This document shows, one piece after another, positions 18,572 through 27,241 of a stretch of DNA of 64,000 nt (position 1 is its first letter; the number at the start of each line of letters is the position of its first letter). Under the pieces are notes generated by a model. That model was not told the DNA's origin and searched no databases. It saw only the letters and a list, made by a program, of their open reading frames with translations. The stretch is from an uncultured Flavobacteriales bacterium. GTDB lineage: Bacteria; Bacteroidota; Bacteroidia; Flavobacteriales_E; Vicingaceae. The stretch spans positions 59,580-123,579 of the forward strand of contig CAJQOH010000013.1 of assembly GCA_905479915.1 (NCBI GenBank). The letters are read 5' to 3'. Made by a program: the position numbers and the translations under genes.

Positions 18572-20054
18572 TCATAGTAAATTTTCGCCTAAAATAAGCA
18601 TAAAATTTAAGGATTAAGAAACAGGCTGAGATTACGAAAAAAGGATATGCAGGAGCAAAGTATCGATTTTCATCAAGTTTAAATAATAGAGGATATGCCA
18701 ATGCTAAATAGAGTCCAACTGATGATATAAGAAAGTAATCTATATTTCTTACTTTTCTATAAAAGGCTAGCATGCTGAAGTTTCCTAAGAATCCTAATAA
18801 CACAATGGATAGATATAATCCACTATAGAATATTTTAATTAATAAGTTAATTAAATTTAATTTAGAACTTTCTTTTCGAAATAAATTTTGTGTACCAGAA
18901 GTAATAAAAAAAGATTTTAAAACTTTAATTCTAGATCCAATATAGTAAAGAAATGGTTTTTCATCTTTTATACTTTTAGTAAAAGTATTTAACATTATTT
19001 TTATTTTATTATCTATATTATTTTTGGTTTTAGTGGATATGTTTTTTGAATCTAATTTTTCAATTAAATCACGAACAACAATAAGGCTATCATTATTAAA
19101 TTTACTAGTGTATATATAATTGGGGAGTGTCACTTTACTCGTTTTTATATTTGGGGAAGTTTTAAAGAAGCTCATCTCACTACCTGGTCTCCACCATACA
19201 ATAGAACCTCCAAAAGAAGTTGTAAAATCATATAGAGAACCTAAGTAGCTGTTTTCTGTTTCAGGATAGTAGGTTGTTTTTGTAATTGGAATAAACTTTT
19301 CATATTTGTTATAATTTCGAATTGACCATAGGCCATCCATTACAATTAGAGGTAAAAGGAATATTATAAGATGATTCCAATTGTACTTTTTTAAGTTAAA
19401 AAGAGAGTTTTTATTTCTTAGTAAAATGTATACTGAAAATATTAAAAGTAAAGGCGCAGTAATTGGTTTTAAAAAAAATGACCAAGTAATAAATAATCCT
19501 GATAATAATAAATTTATTATAGGGTTTCCATTTCTTCTTACTAAAAAATAGCAAGTAAAAACTAAGGAAGATGCACCAAAGCTTTCAGTAAGAAGTTGAT
19601 AGTCGTAAAGGGAAACGTAGATACTAATTAAGTAGGCTAAGAAGGTTAAATAGAAATATATAGTTTTCTTAAACACTGCTATTGAAAGTAGTGATAGGGC
19701 ATATACTGAAATTGAAGATAGTATCAGTTGTGTAATAACTAGTATGTTAAGAGATAAGCCTTTGTTAAAAAACAATCGATATAAATAATATATCCAGCCG
19801 TATCCAGGCATTCTATAATCGTCTTCGTAAGAGTTTTTTTTGAGAAGATTTTCTATGGGTTCAATATAAGTTTTAGCATCTCCACTATGTCCAGCAAATG
19901 TATTAGAAGATAAATTATATGCTTCAGCAGGATCTACATTAAGAATGAATATGAGTGACTTAAATATTATAGCTATAAATATCCAAGCCTTCCAATTGGA
20001 TAATGAGGGCAAGGAGTTGTAGGCAAGAAAAAGAGTGTTAATTATTTTCTTCAT
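18564..20054 (-). CDS. GT-C-like multi-pass membrane glycosyltransferase
   Basis: A membrane protein of 496 residues with an N-terminal hydrophobic segment, a periplasmic loop and many further helices. The first loop has FAGHSGDAKTYIEPIENLL and YRMPGYGWIYYLYRLFF; a D in the first loop and the R-M-P-G-Y-G motif are typical of ArnT/PMT-like GT-C enzymes. A long soluble loop follows residue 250, and the last helices include ENRYFAPAYPFFVI. The symbol-level identity is not known. A start at 20081 is also possible; the ATG at 20054 overlaps the upstream epimerase by 17 bases rather than 44 and has a better A-rich leader. It probably uses the polyprenyl-phosphate sugar made by its neighbour. Confidence 0.8.
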   Translation of the reverse strand: MKKIINTLFLAYNSLPSLSNWKAWIFIAIIFKSLIFILNVDPAEAYNLSSNTFAGHSGDAKTYIEPIENLLKKNSYEDDYRMPGYGWIYYLYRLFFNKGLSLNILVITQLILSSISVYALSLLSIAVFKKTIYFYLTFLAYLISIYVSLYDYQLLTESFGASSLVFTCYFLVRRNGNPIINLLLSGLFITWSFFLKPITAPLLLIFSVYILLRNKNSLFNLKKYNWNHLIIFLLPLIVMDGLWSIRNYNKYEKFIPITKTTYYPETENSYLGSLYDFTTSFGGSIVWWRPGSEMSFFKTSPNIKTSKVTLPNYIYTSKFNNDSLIVVRDLIEKLDSKNISTKTKNNIDNKIKIMLNTFTKSIKDEKPFLYYIGSRIKVLKSFFITSGTQNLFRKESSKLNLINLLIKIFYSGLYLSIVLLGFLGNFSMLAFYRKVRNIDYFLISSVGLYLALAYPLLFKLDENRYFAPAYPFFVISACFLILKFYAYFRRKFTMNA

Positions 20055-21003
20055 ACCATTTTTTAAAGAGATGTAAACCATCTTTCATTGAGGTTGACGG
20101 GCTATAATTAATCAATTTTTCTGCTTTTTTAATATCAGCATATGTTCTATTTACATCTCCCTGTTGCATAGGGAGATTATTCTTTTTAAACTTTAACTTG
20201 GTAGTTGTCTCAATAAGATTAATTAATTCAGAAAGTGTTATTGGGGAGTTATTTCCTAGGTTGATAACTTCATAAATATTTTTTTCATTTTTAAGTTTCT
20301 CTAAAGATGAAGTAATTCCTGAAATAATATCATCTATAAATGTATAATCTCTACTTGTTGAACCATCTCCATATACATCAATTGGTTTATCGGAATATAA
20401 TAGTTTGAAGAATTTATGGATGGCAAGATCTGGTCTTTGTCTAGGGCCATAAACTGTAAAAAATCGAAGGTTTATTATATCAATATTATATAATTTGTGA
20501 AATGTATAATTTAGTAGTTCTCCAGCTTTTTTTGATGCAGCATAAGGAGAAATAGGGAAATCTACATTGTCATTTTCATTATAAGGAATTTTAATATTGT
20601 TACCATAAACAGACGATGAAGAAGAGAATACTAATTTTTTAACATCAAACTTCTGCATTGTCTCAAGAATGTTAACAGTACCATTTACGTTTACATCAAA
20701 ATATTCTGATGGAGATTCAATAGAAGGTCGGACTCCTGCTTTAGCAGCTAAATGGACAACACTAGTAATGTTATAAGTTTCAAAAATAGTATTCAGTAAT
20801 GAAATGTTTCTAATATCACATTCTATTAAAGTAAATAGATCTGAGCTTTCTGCATGTTTGATGTTTAATAATTTATTTTCTTTTGAGTAGAAATTGTCAA
20901 AATTATCGATACAGATGATTGGTTGATTTTGCTTTATAAGCTGGTCAATTAAATGGGATCCTATAAATCCACACCCTCCTGTTATAAGCGTGTACTCAGT
21001 CAT
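20038..21003 (-). CDS. NAD-dependent epimerase (UDP-glucuronate/UDP-GlcNAc 4-epimerase-like)
   Basis: A 321-residue extended SDR and the first gene of the long minus-strand operon. The NAD loop GGCGFIG is at 9-15, the ribose-binding D at CIDNFDNFYS, the catalytic serines at SSSSSVYG (127-134), and YxxxK at Y154 and K158 (YAASKKAGE). The AAKAGVRPSIESP stretch and RPDLAIHKFFKLL fit UDP-glucuronate 4-epimerases (GalA producers), though 4-epimerases of UDP-GlcNAc share this. It supplies a nucleotide sugar to the transferases behind it. Confidence 0.88.
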   Translation of the reverse strand: MTEYTLITGGCGFIGSHLIDQLIKQNQPIICIDNFDNFYSKENKLLNIKHAESSDLFTLIECDIRNISLLNTIFETYNITSVVHLAAKAGVRPSIESPSEYFDVNVNGTVNILETMQKFDVKKLVFSSSSSVYGNNIKIPYNENDNVDFPISPYAASKKAGELLNYTFHKLYNIDIINLRFFTVYGPRQRPDLAIHKFFKLLYSDKPIDVYGDGSTSRDYTFIDDIISGITSSLEKLKNEKNIYEVINLGNNSPITLSELINLIETTTKLKFKKNNLPMQQGDVNRTYADIKKAEKLINYSPSTSMKDGLHLFKKWYEENN

Positions 21004-21293
21004 TATATATTGTTTAACATAGATTAGCTTAGAAAAATTATCAAACAGTAAATTAACACATTATTATTATTATATTTAGGGAATCTAAAGGTGAAATAGC
21101 TTGATTTTTTACTTTTTTCTAAGGTAGAAATTCTTTGAGACAAAATTAACTAATATTTGATGTTTTAACGTGTTTTAGTGTAGTTTTGATGGTTGTAAAT
21201 TTATTCGAAATTGTTTTATAAATTAAATCAGTCTTGCTATTTTGCAGCACTTATAATGAGTAAGTATATATTAATATCTTAAAACAGATTAAA
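21004..21293. other. Divergent intergenic region heading both polysaccharide transcription units
   Basis: About 290 bases between the operon-leading epimerase (minus) and the methyltransferase-GT2 gene (plus). It is very AT-rich. No perfect TAnnTTTG box was seen for either strand. The best plus-strand candidate is TATTTTG at 21238-21244 with TTG at 21211-21213; it is one base short of consensus. A tiny frame at 21256-21282 (MSKYILIS) precedes the plus-strand gene and could be a leader peptide or chance. No RNA structure or repeat stands out. Both arms of the locus must be transcribed from here, so it is the probable control point. Confidence 0.4.
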
Positions 21294-22916
21294 TTGAACT
21301 TAAGTAAACAAAATATTCTCACAATTTTAATTCTAGCTATGATTATATATACAATAGTTATGTTAGGACCCTCATACTTAATTGGAATACCTTTTCTCTT
21401 CTTATTTTTGATAGTTTTTCTATTTTTTAATAAAAAAAATAAGGAATTGAAAAAAAACTTTGAAAATGAACTAGAAGCTAAGTATAAGCAGCTCGAGATT
21501 CTATCGTCATTTTATAGCGTTTTGGGTATTGAAAAAAGTTTACCAGCTACTGGAGGATGGGCAGCCTCTCCAGATTTTTTACAAAAGATTTCAGAAGTAA
21601 TACTGCAAAGAGAACCAGGAGTTGTGGTGGAAGCTTCTAGTGGTATCTCCTCACTTATTATTGGTTATTGTTTTAAAAAGATAGGAAAGGGAAAAGTTAT
21701 TTCTTTAGAGCATGATATTTTATATGTTGAAAAAAGCAAAAAAATGATTCTTGATCATAATTTAGAGAAATATGTAGAGGTTATTCATGCACCTTTGATT
21801 GAATATGATATAAAAGGTAAAAAGTGGTTGTGGTATGATATTAATTCACTTAAGAATGTTTCGGAAATTGATATGGTGGTTGTAGATGGCCCTCCTTACT
21901 ATGTACAAGAGTTTTCTAGGTACCCGGTTATTCCTTTGCTTTATGATGTTATGTCAAATGACTCAGTTTTAGTGATTGATGATGGGAATAGAAAAGAAGA
22001 AAAAGAGATAATAAAAAGATGGGATAAGGAGTATGAATATATTTCTAGCGAATTTTTCAGTTTTGAAACGGGGGCATTTTTAGTTAAAAAAGACAAGGGG
22101 GATAAAAAAGATAAAACACTTTTAGCATTTACCACTGCTAACCAATTAGAATACAATATAAGAGGTGTTAGAAGTATTATTGAAAACAAACCAGATTATG
22201 TTGATTTAGTTGTTTTTGATGATGCTTCCAATGATGGTACAGTAGAATGGTGTAAAGATAATGCAATATCAATTGTTACAAAAGAACAGTCAAAAGGGTT
22301 GACAAATAGTTGGAATTTAGCGTATGCAAAGTTTAAACAAGAAAATTATAAACATTTAATTTTTGCAAACAATGATATTATAGTGCCTAAAAATGCGATT
22401 CATCAGCTTATATCTCAAAATGATGAATATGCTATTGTATCAGCTTTAAGTACAAAAAAAGGAGTAGGACATCAAAAATTACAAGATATTAGGAAGTATT
22501 ATGATTTTGATTTTGATGAATATGATTATACAAACACTCAGATTGTACAGAACTTTATAGATAATGCCTCATTACCGGAAAAAATAAAGGATATTGAATA
22601 TATCAATGGCTTTTTCTTTTCAATTAATCGTAGTATAATTGCTTATGAATATAGTGAAAATCAGCTTTTTAATCCAAAATCGGTTAATGTAGGAAATGAA
22701 GATGAGTTGTGTCAAAAAGTGAAAGAGCCTATAGGGGTCGTTTTAAATTCATATATTTTTCATTTTAAAGGAGTTTCTTTAGAAATTTATAATCCAGATA
22801 ATCTTTCTTTTGATTATAATATTTATAGGGATTTTAATTGGCAGAAAGTGAATGAGTTAAAAAATAGCACTTTAAAAAATAGATGGTTTAAGATTAAGAA
22901 TAGATTTAGTTCATAG
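21294..22916 (+). CDS. Membrane-anchored SAM methyltransferase-GT2 glycosyltransferase fusion
   Basis: A 540-residue three-part protein. Residues 8-47 form one or two membrane helices, followed by a charged linker. Residues about 85-265 are a class I methyltransferase-like domain: VVVEASSGISS (110-120) is motif I, VISLEHD (135-141) the acidic ribose-binding end of strand 2, and MVVVDGPPYY (194-203) the family-24-type motif, then VLVIDDGNR. Residues about 275-440 are a GT2 domain: VVFDDASNDGT (307-315), KGLTNSWNLAY and IFANNDIIVP (356-365) as the DXD equivalent. The start is TTG with AAA just before it; an ATG at 21339 is the alternative. It precedes the flippase by nine bases. It may methylate and extend or terminate the glycan chain; this is inferred. 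Confidence 0.82.
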   Translation: MNLSKQNILTILILAMIIYTIVMLGPSYLIGIPFLFLFLIVFLFFNKKNKELKKNFENELEAKYKQLEILSSFYSVLGIEKSLPATGGWAASPDFLQKISEVILQREPGVVVEASSGISSLIIGYCFKKIGKGKVISLEHDILYVEKSKKMILDHNLEKYVEVIHAPLIEYDIKGKKWLWYDINSLKNVSEIDMVVVDGPPYYVQEFSRYPVIPLLYDVMSNDSVLVIDDGNRKEEKEIIKRWDKEYEYISSEFFSFETGAFLVKKDKGDKKDKTLLAFTTANQLEYNIRGVRSIIENKPDYVDLVVFDDASNDGTVEWCKDNAISIVTKEQSKGLTNSWNLAYAKFKQENYKHLIFANNDIIVPKNAIHQLISQNDEYAIVSALSTKKGVGHQKLQDIRKYYDFDFDEYDYTNTQIVQNFIDNASLPEKIKDIEYINGFFFSINRSIIAYEYSENQLFNPKSVNVGNEDELCQKVKEPIGVVLNSYIFHFKGVSLEIYNPDNLSFDYNIYRDFNWQKVNELKNSTLKNRWFKIKNRFSS

Positions 22917-22925
22917 ACTAATTTA

Positions 22926-24230
22926 ATGAGAAGCCTTACTAGTAATATTCTTCGTACTTTTTCTACTCAAGTTCCTTCACTTATTATAAGTATTGTTTCT
23001 GGCATTTTTTTAACCCGTTTGTTGGGTGCTGAAGGGAAAGGTGTTTATGCTATATTTTATGCTAATATTGAGATATTAGTTATGTTATTTGCTTTTGGGG
23101 CAGATATGGGAATTATATATTTTGGATCGAATAAAAATATTTCTAATTCAAAATTACAAGGAATATCTCTCTATATATTATTGATTTCTATTCCATTTAT
23201 TGCTTTTTTTTTATTTGTTGTCGATATTGATTTTTTATTTCCAAAAAATTATAATGCGTTATTTTTTCGATTTTTTTTATTTGGAATCTTTAGTCTTCAA
23301 TTGGTAAATACTTTTTTTACGGCATTTTTAAAAACAACGAAATCATTTAAATATATAAATAGAATTAGCTTGTTAAATAGTGTTTTTAATGTTTCAACTT
23401 ATTCTTTATTATTTTATTTTCAGTCGATTGGGTTGGTTGAAGTTTCAATAGATCTGATATTTAAAGTAAGTCTGATTATACTATCTTTAAATAGTTTGTT
23501 ATGGCTGATTAGTTTTTTTAAAGAAGTAGATTTTATTCCAGATTTAAAGCTTTCTTATAGGTTAGATATTTTTCCTTTTTATAAGTATATATTTTTTGTA
23601 TTTGTGAGTGTTATCATTAATTTTTTAAATTATAGGTTTGATATATGGTTAGTTTCTTATTACGAAGGAAATTCTCAATTGGGAATCTATGCTTTGGCAG
23701 TTAACTTTGCAATGTTTATTTTGCTATATGCTAAAATTATAGGGGGAGTGATGATGCCATATTTGTCAGAAGATAATGATGGGCAACGAAAAAAATACTT
23801 TACAACATATTCAAGAATAAATTTTGCATCAGTAATAATTATGGTTATTGTTTTAGCAGTTGTAGGTGAATCGTTTTTAACATTGTTGTATGGTAAAGAG
23901 TTTTCTAGTTCTGCCGAGCCGTTTAATATATTATTAATTGGAATGGTATTTACAGCTATGAGTCAGTTGTTTAGTATCATGTTGTTTTCAAAAGGGAAAA
24001 ATAATATTGCTTTATTAGCTAATTCTGTTGGGTTAATTTCTACAGTACTTTTTGATGTTTTATTGATACCAAAGTACGGGATAATAGGAGCAGCAATAGC
24101 TACAACAATTTCTTATTTTATTTTGTTTAGTGTACTGTTACAGTATTTATTGAGAAAAGAAAAGTTGAAAATTTCTGAAATATTCGTAATTAAAAAGAAG
24201 GATTTGATTCAAATTTTTCAAAAAGATTAA
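22926..24230 (+). CDS. Wzx-like polysaccharide flippase (MOP superfamily)
   Basis: A 434-residue membrane protein with about twelve hydrophobic segments, the right size for a Wzx/RfbX-type exporter. The N-terminus RTFSTQVPSLIISIVSGIFL then RLLGAEGKGVYAIFY is the standard oligosaccharide-flippase opening, and the C-terminal half has LIPKYGIIGAAIATTISYFI, also typical. It should move the completed undecaprenyl-linked repeat across the inner membrane. It follows the methyltransferase-GT2 gene by nine bases, so the two form one unit. Its 3' end overlaps the convergent methyltransferase by four bases. I would not give it a symbol without proof of repeat-unit substrate. Confidence 0.9.
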   Translation: MRSLTSNILRTFSTQVPSLIISIVSGIFLTRLLGAEGKGVYAIFYANIEILVMLFAFGADMGIIYFGSNKNISNSKLQGISLYILLISIPFIAFFLFVVDIDFLFPKNYNALFFRFFLFGIFSLQLVNTFFTAFLKTTKSFKYINRISLLNSVFNVSTYSLLFYFQSIGLVEVSIDLIFKVSLIILSLNSLLWLISFFKEVDFIPDLKLSYRLDIFPFYKYIFFVFVSVIINFLNYRFDIWLVSYYEGNSQLGIYALAVNFAMFILLYAKIIGGVMMPYLSEDNDGQRKKYFTTYSRINFASVIIMVIVLAVVGESFLTLLYGKEFSSSAEPFNILLIGMVFTAMSQLFSIMLFSKGKNNIALLANSVGLISTVLFDVLLIPKYGIIGAAIATTISYFILFSVLLQYLLRKEKLKISEIFVIKKKDLIQIFQKD

Positions 24231-25105
24231 TTTTTAGTATACCAAACTTTCATAGAATTTCCTATACCAAATATTGTTAATGTCCAGTTAATAAGAGATT
24301 TAATTTGTTTTTTGTAACCAGATTCTAATGAAACTCTTAGAGCTTCGTCATTGTTGATGTTATCTTTATGGGAATTAGAATCTTTATTTAAACTATTTTT
24401 AATACGTGAAATACTAATGCCAGTGGTTTTAATCTTAACCTTTTCAAAGCCACTTTTTTTCAAAAGCAAGTCGATTGTTTTTGGGGTGTAATAGGATAAG
24501 TGTTCTGGGTAAATAATGATATTGTATTTACTTTTTAAAATAAAACGTTCAATAGCATTGAAATTTGGAGTAGTGATGTAGGTTAATCCTCCGGTTCTTA
24601 AAAATGAATTAAACATTGCCATTTCCTCGATTGGATTATTAATATGTTCAATAACCTCACTAGAGATAATCACATCAAAACTTTCCTTTTCAAAATTGTC
24701 TGGAGTAAGTTTTCCAAGAGACGTTTTTATCCCTTGTTTTTTGAGGTAGTTAATTTGCTCAGTAGTAAATTCTGTACCGTAAACTTCCCAACCTCTTTTT
24801 TTTGCTTCAATTAAAAATAATCCAGGACCACAACCAACATCAAGCATTCTATTGGTTTTTCGATACGGTTCAAATCTATCAAGCAATTCATTGATTCTAA
24901 TTCGAGTAATTTCAGAATCAGCATTGTACCCTACAGGGTAAGAACTATAGTAGTCCATTAACTCTTGTTCTGTAGCAATTCGAGAACAGAAAACAAATCC
25001 ACTTGATTTACTTTTTACCAAATAATTATTTTCGTATCCTTTTAAAGGGTACAAGTCTTTTTTATTTGTAATTAAGCACCTTTTGAATTCTTGATAATCA
25101 GACAT
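24227..25105 (-). CDS. Class I SAM-dependent methyltransferase (type 23-like)
   Basis: A 292-residue protein with an N-terminal segment carrying two cysteines (C10 in FKRCLITNKKD and C37 in FVFCSRIATE) that resembles a degenerate zinc-knuckle lead-in found before glycan methyltransferases. The SAM core follows: MLDVGCGPGLFLIEAKKRGW (motif I), YGTEFTTEQ (acidic end), FDVIISSEVIEHINNPIEEM (motif II) and GGLTYITTPN (motif III). The C-terminal 100 residues are basic. It is monocistronic, convergent to the flippase with a four-base overlap, and likely modifies a sugar in the same pathway. The substrate is unknown. Confidence 0.88.
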   Translation of the reverse strand: MSDYQEFKRCLITNKKDLYPLKGYENNYLVKSKSSGFVFCSRIATEQELMDYYSSYPVGYNADSEITRIRINELLDRFEPYRKTNRMLDVGCGPGLFLIEAKKRGWEVYGTEFTTEQINYLKKQGIKTSLGKLTPDNFEKESFDVIISSEVIEHINNPIEEMAMFNSFLRTGGLTYITTPNFNAIERFILKSKYNIIIYPEHLSYYTPKTIDLLLKKSGFEKVKIKTTGISISRIKNSLNKDSNSHKDNINNDEALRVSLESGYKKQIKSLINWTLTIFGIGNSMKVWYTKN

Positions 25106-25169
25106 CTTTTTGAAAAAAATCTTTTACGAAAGTAGGTTTTTATACATTCTGATGCCAAATTATAATTCT

Positions 25170-25177
25170 TATTTTTG
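25170..25177 (+). promoter_or_regulatory. Putative -7 box of galE
   Basis: TATTTTTG matches the Bacteroidetes -7 consensus TAnnTTTG exactly, 17 bases before the galE ATG at 25195. No TTG was found at the expected 19-base distance upstream, so only the -7 half is supported. Confidence 0.4.
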
Positions 25178-25194
25178 ATTTCTAAAATTTGAAA

Positions 25195-26223
25195 ATGAAA
25201 ATACTCGTTACAGGAGGAGCAGGATATATAGGCTCTCATACTATTATTGAAATACTACAAAATACAGATTGGGAAGTAATTTCTATTGATAATTATTCTA
25301 ATTCTTCAGAAAATACATATGAAAGAATCAAAGAGATTACAGGGAAATCTATTAAATATTATAATGTCAATTTAACTGATTTAGCAGCTACAGAAAGAGT
25401 TTTTGAAGAAAACCCAGGGATAAAAGGTTTGATTCATTTTGCGGCATTTAAAGCAGTTGGAGAATCAGTAGAAAAGCCTTTAATGTATTATGATAACAAT
25501 ATTAATTCATTGAATAATATTTTAAAATGTCAAGCTAAATTTGACGTTCCGAATTTAATATTTTCATCCTCTTGTTCTGTATATGGAAATGTTGAAGAAT
25601 TACCGGTTACTGAAAATACAAAGCTATCGAAAACAGAGTCTCCGTATGCGTATACTAAGCAAATAGGAGAGGTGATGGTTGATGATTTTATAAGAGTAAA
25701 TAAAGAGTTAAAAGCAATTTCATTGAGATATTTTAATCCTGTAGGAGCACATGTTACTGGACTAAATGGAGAGTTGTCTATGTCTAAACCAAACAATTTG
25801 GTTCCATTTATTACGCAAACAGCAATTGGAAGATTAAATGAATTAACGGTATATGGTAATAATTATGAAACTAGAGATGGTACTTGTATTAGAGATTATG
25901 TACATGTAAGTGATATTGCTAATGCACATGTTTTAGGCTTGAAGTACCTTTTAGAAAATAAGATAGAAAAATCTCATGATATTATCAATCTGGGAACTGG
26001 CAATGGTATTACGGTTTTAGAAGCAATAAATGCTTTTGAAAAAGTGAGTGGTGAAAAATTAAATTATAAAATTGGAGATAGGAGAGAAGGAGATATAGCA
26101 TCTATTTATGCCAATAATGAAAAAGCAAAAAGTGTACTAAATTGGATTCCAGAAAAGAGTTTAGATGACATGATGTTATCAGCTTGGAAATGGGAAAAAC
26201 AATTAGAAAAAAATAATTTTTAA
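25195..26223 (+). CDS. galE: UDP-glucose 4-epimerase
   Basis: Interconverts UDP-glucose and UDP-galactose (or the GlcNAc/GalNAc forms). The 342-residue length is that of E. coli GalE. NAD loop GGAGYIGSHT at residues 7-16, SSCSVYG with the catalytic Ser, the YxxxK pair in YAYTKQIGE, and the signature ISLRYFNPVGAH, CIRDYVHVSD and GTGNGITVLE are all present. A TTG two codons upstream (25189) is in frame; the ATG at 25195 starts directly with the first strand and is preferred. Its position at the right end of the polysaccharide locus suggests it supplies UDP-Gal or UDP-GalNAc. Confidence 0.95.
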   Translation: MKILVTGGAGYIGSHTIIEILQNTDWEVISIDNYSNSSENTYERIKEITGKSIKYYNVNLTDLAATERVFEENPGIKGLIHFAAFKAVGESVEKPLMYYDNNINSLNNILKCQAKFDVPNLIFSSSCSVYGNVEELPVTENTKLSKTESPYAYTKQIGEVMVDDFIRVNKELKAISLRYFNPVGAHVTGLNGELSMSKPNNLVPFITQTAIGRLNELTVYGNNYETRDGTCIRDYVHVSDIANAHVLGLKYLLENKIEKSHDIINLGTGNGITVLEAINAFEKVSGEKLNYKIGDRREGDIASIYANNEKAKSVLNWIPEKSLDDMMLSAWKWEKQLEKNNF

Positions 26224-26231
26224 TTAAAAGC

Positions 26232-26261
26232 TTGTATTAAATTAGATTTAATATATATTTG
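26232..26261 (+). promoter_or_regulatory. Promoter of tRNA-Val
   Basis: A TTG at 26232-26234 and TATATTTG at 26254-26261 are separated by exactly 19 bases, a full match to the Bacteroidetes sigma-A promoter (TTG-N19-TAnnTTTG). The -7 box ends 11 bases before the mature 5' end of the tRNA. Confidence 0.75.
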
Positions 26262-26272
26262 CAGCCGCTTAA

Positions 26273-26347
26273 GGGCGATTAGCTCAGTTGGTTCAGAGCA
26301 CCTCGTTTACACCGAGGGGGTCGGGGGTTCGAATCCCTCATCGCCCA
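26273..26347 (+). tRNA. tRNA-Val (anticodon UAC)
   Basis: A complete 75-base cloverleaf. The acceptor stem GGGCGAT pairs with ATCGCCC; the D-stem GCTC pairs with GAGC; the anticodon stem CCTCG pairs with CGAGG around the loop TTTACAC, giving anticodon TAC (Val); the T-arm GGGGG-TTCGAAT-CCCTC pairs with one G-T. The discriminator is A and CCA is not encoded (ACA follows). A strong promoter lies just upstream and a perfect hairpin terminator just downstream, so it is a single-gene transcript. Confidence 0.96.
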
Positions 26348-26348
26348 C

Positions 26349-26381
26349 AAAAGGTTTTCAAGAAATTGAAAACCTTTTTTT
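26349..26381 (+). terminator. Intrinsic terminator of tRNA-Val
   Basis: A 12-base perfect inverted repeat (AAAAGGTTTTCA at 26349-26360, TGAAAACCTTTT at 26367-26378) with a six-base loop, running into a T tract. It begins two bases after the tRNA. Confidence 0.85.
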
Positions 26382-26415
26382 ATTCCCTTTCATTAAAAGA
26401 ATAAGGACAATATTG

Positions 26416-26445
26416 TTGTAAAACAGTTGTAAAACAGTAGTTTTG
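26416..26445 (+). promoter_or_regulatory. Promoter of the beta-barrel gene with an 11-base tandem repeat in the spacer
   Basis: TTG at 26416-26418 and TAGTTTTG at 26438-26445 have the ideal 19-base spacing. The whole spacer is two perfect head-to-tail copies of TTGTAAAACAG (26416-26426 and 26427-26437). The -7 box ends six bases before the ATG at 26452, so the transcript would be nearly leaderless. The repeat could be an operator or a duplication that set the spacing. Confidence 0.6.
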
Positions 26446-26451
26446 TATTCA

Positions 26452-27240
26452 ATGAAATTTAGATCATTTATATACTTAATTATCTTGCTTTTTACTTTTG
26501 AGATTCAAGCTCAAGAAAGAGTAACTACCTTTGGAATACAGTTAAAGCCTATAATTCCTATAGAATTTTTTAATGCAGGAAAGTTAGAACAAAAACAAAA
26601 CAATATAGAGTACATAAATCAGCCAAAATTTGGAATGAGTTTTGGGATGGTTATTAGAAAAGGATTAACAAAGTCTCTTTCTTTAGAAACAGGGCTCAAT
26701 TTTTTAAGACGGAACTTTGATTTAACTATTAATGACCCTGATTCATCTTTTTCAGGAACTTCAGATTTTAGTATAGTTAACTATGAGATACCCGTTGTAG
26801 GTATGGTTTATGTTCGTTTAGGAAGGAATATGTTTATGAATGTAGCAAGTGGTGTTTCATTTGATATTTATCCAACTCCATTGTTTGTTGAAGACGATTA
26901 TTTTGCGAATGCTGTAAATCGAACTTATTGGGTTCAGCCTAGTTTGTTAGCAAATATAGGGTGGGAGTATCGATCAGAAAGTAGTGGTTACATATATCTT
27001 GGAGCATCTTTGCATAGATCTTTTTCAAATATTTTTGAAGAATTTGTAACTTATAAAGGGCAGAGTGGAACTCGAGATGAAGAGGTTACGTTCGACCTAG
27101 TAGGAAATTATTTAACGATAGATATTCGTTATTTCTTTCATGAAGAAAAACAAAAAAAGAAGAAGAAAAAAGGAGAAAAGAGCCCAAAAATTAAATATAA
27201 GAATGGGCAACGTGTCTTTACAGACCCTAGAAAAAAGTAA
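26452..27240 (+). CDS. Outer-membrane beta-barrel protein with basic C-terminal tail
   Basis: A 262-residue secreted protein. Residues 1-20 are a signal peptide ending FEIQAQ. The mature part alternates aromatic and hydrophobic residues in strand-like runs (TTFGIQLKPIIPIEF, KFGMSFGMVI, SLSLETGLNFLRR, YIYLGASLHRSF, YLTIDIRYFF), typical of PorT/OmpA-like eight-stranded barrels of Bacteroidetes. After the last strand comes a lysine-rich tail of about 35 residues that would face the periplasm. An in-frame TTG at 26443 is inside the promoter, so the ATG at 26452 is the start. It lies between the tRNA and a convergent msrB, so it is monocistronic. Function unknown. Confidence 0.78.
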   Translation: MKFRSFIYLIILLFTFEIQAQERVTTFGIQLKPIIPIEFFNAGKLEQKQNNIEYINQPKFGMSFGMVIRKGLTKSLSLETGLNFLRRNFDLTINDPDSSFSGTSDFSIVNYEIPVVGMVYVRLGRNMFMNVASGVSFDIYPTPLFVEDDYFANAVNRTYWVQPSLLANIGWEYRSESSGYIYLGASLHRSFSNIFEEFVTYKGQSGTRDEEVTFDLVGNYLTIDIRYFFHEEKQKKKKKKGEKSPKIKYKNGQRVFTDPRKK

Positions 27241-27241
27241 T

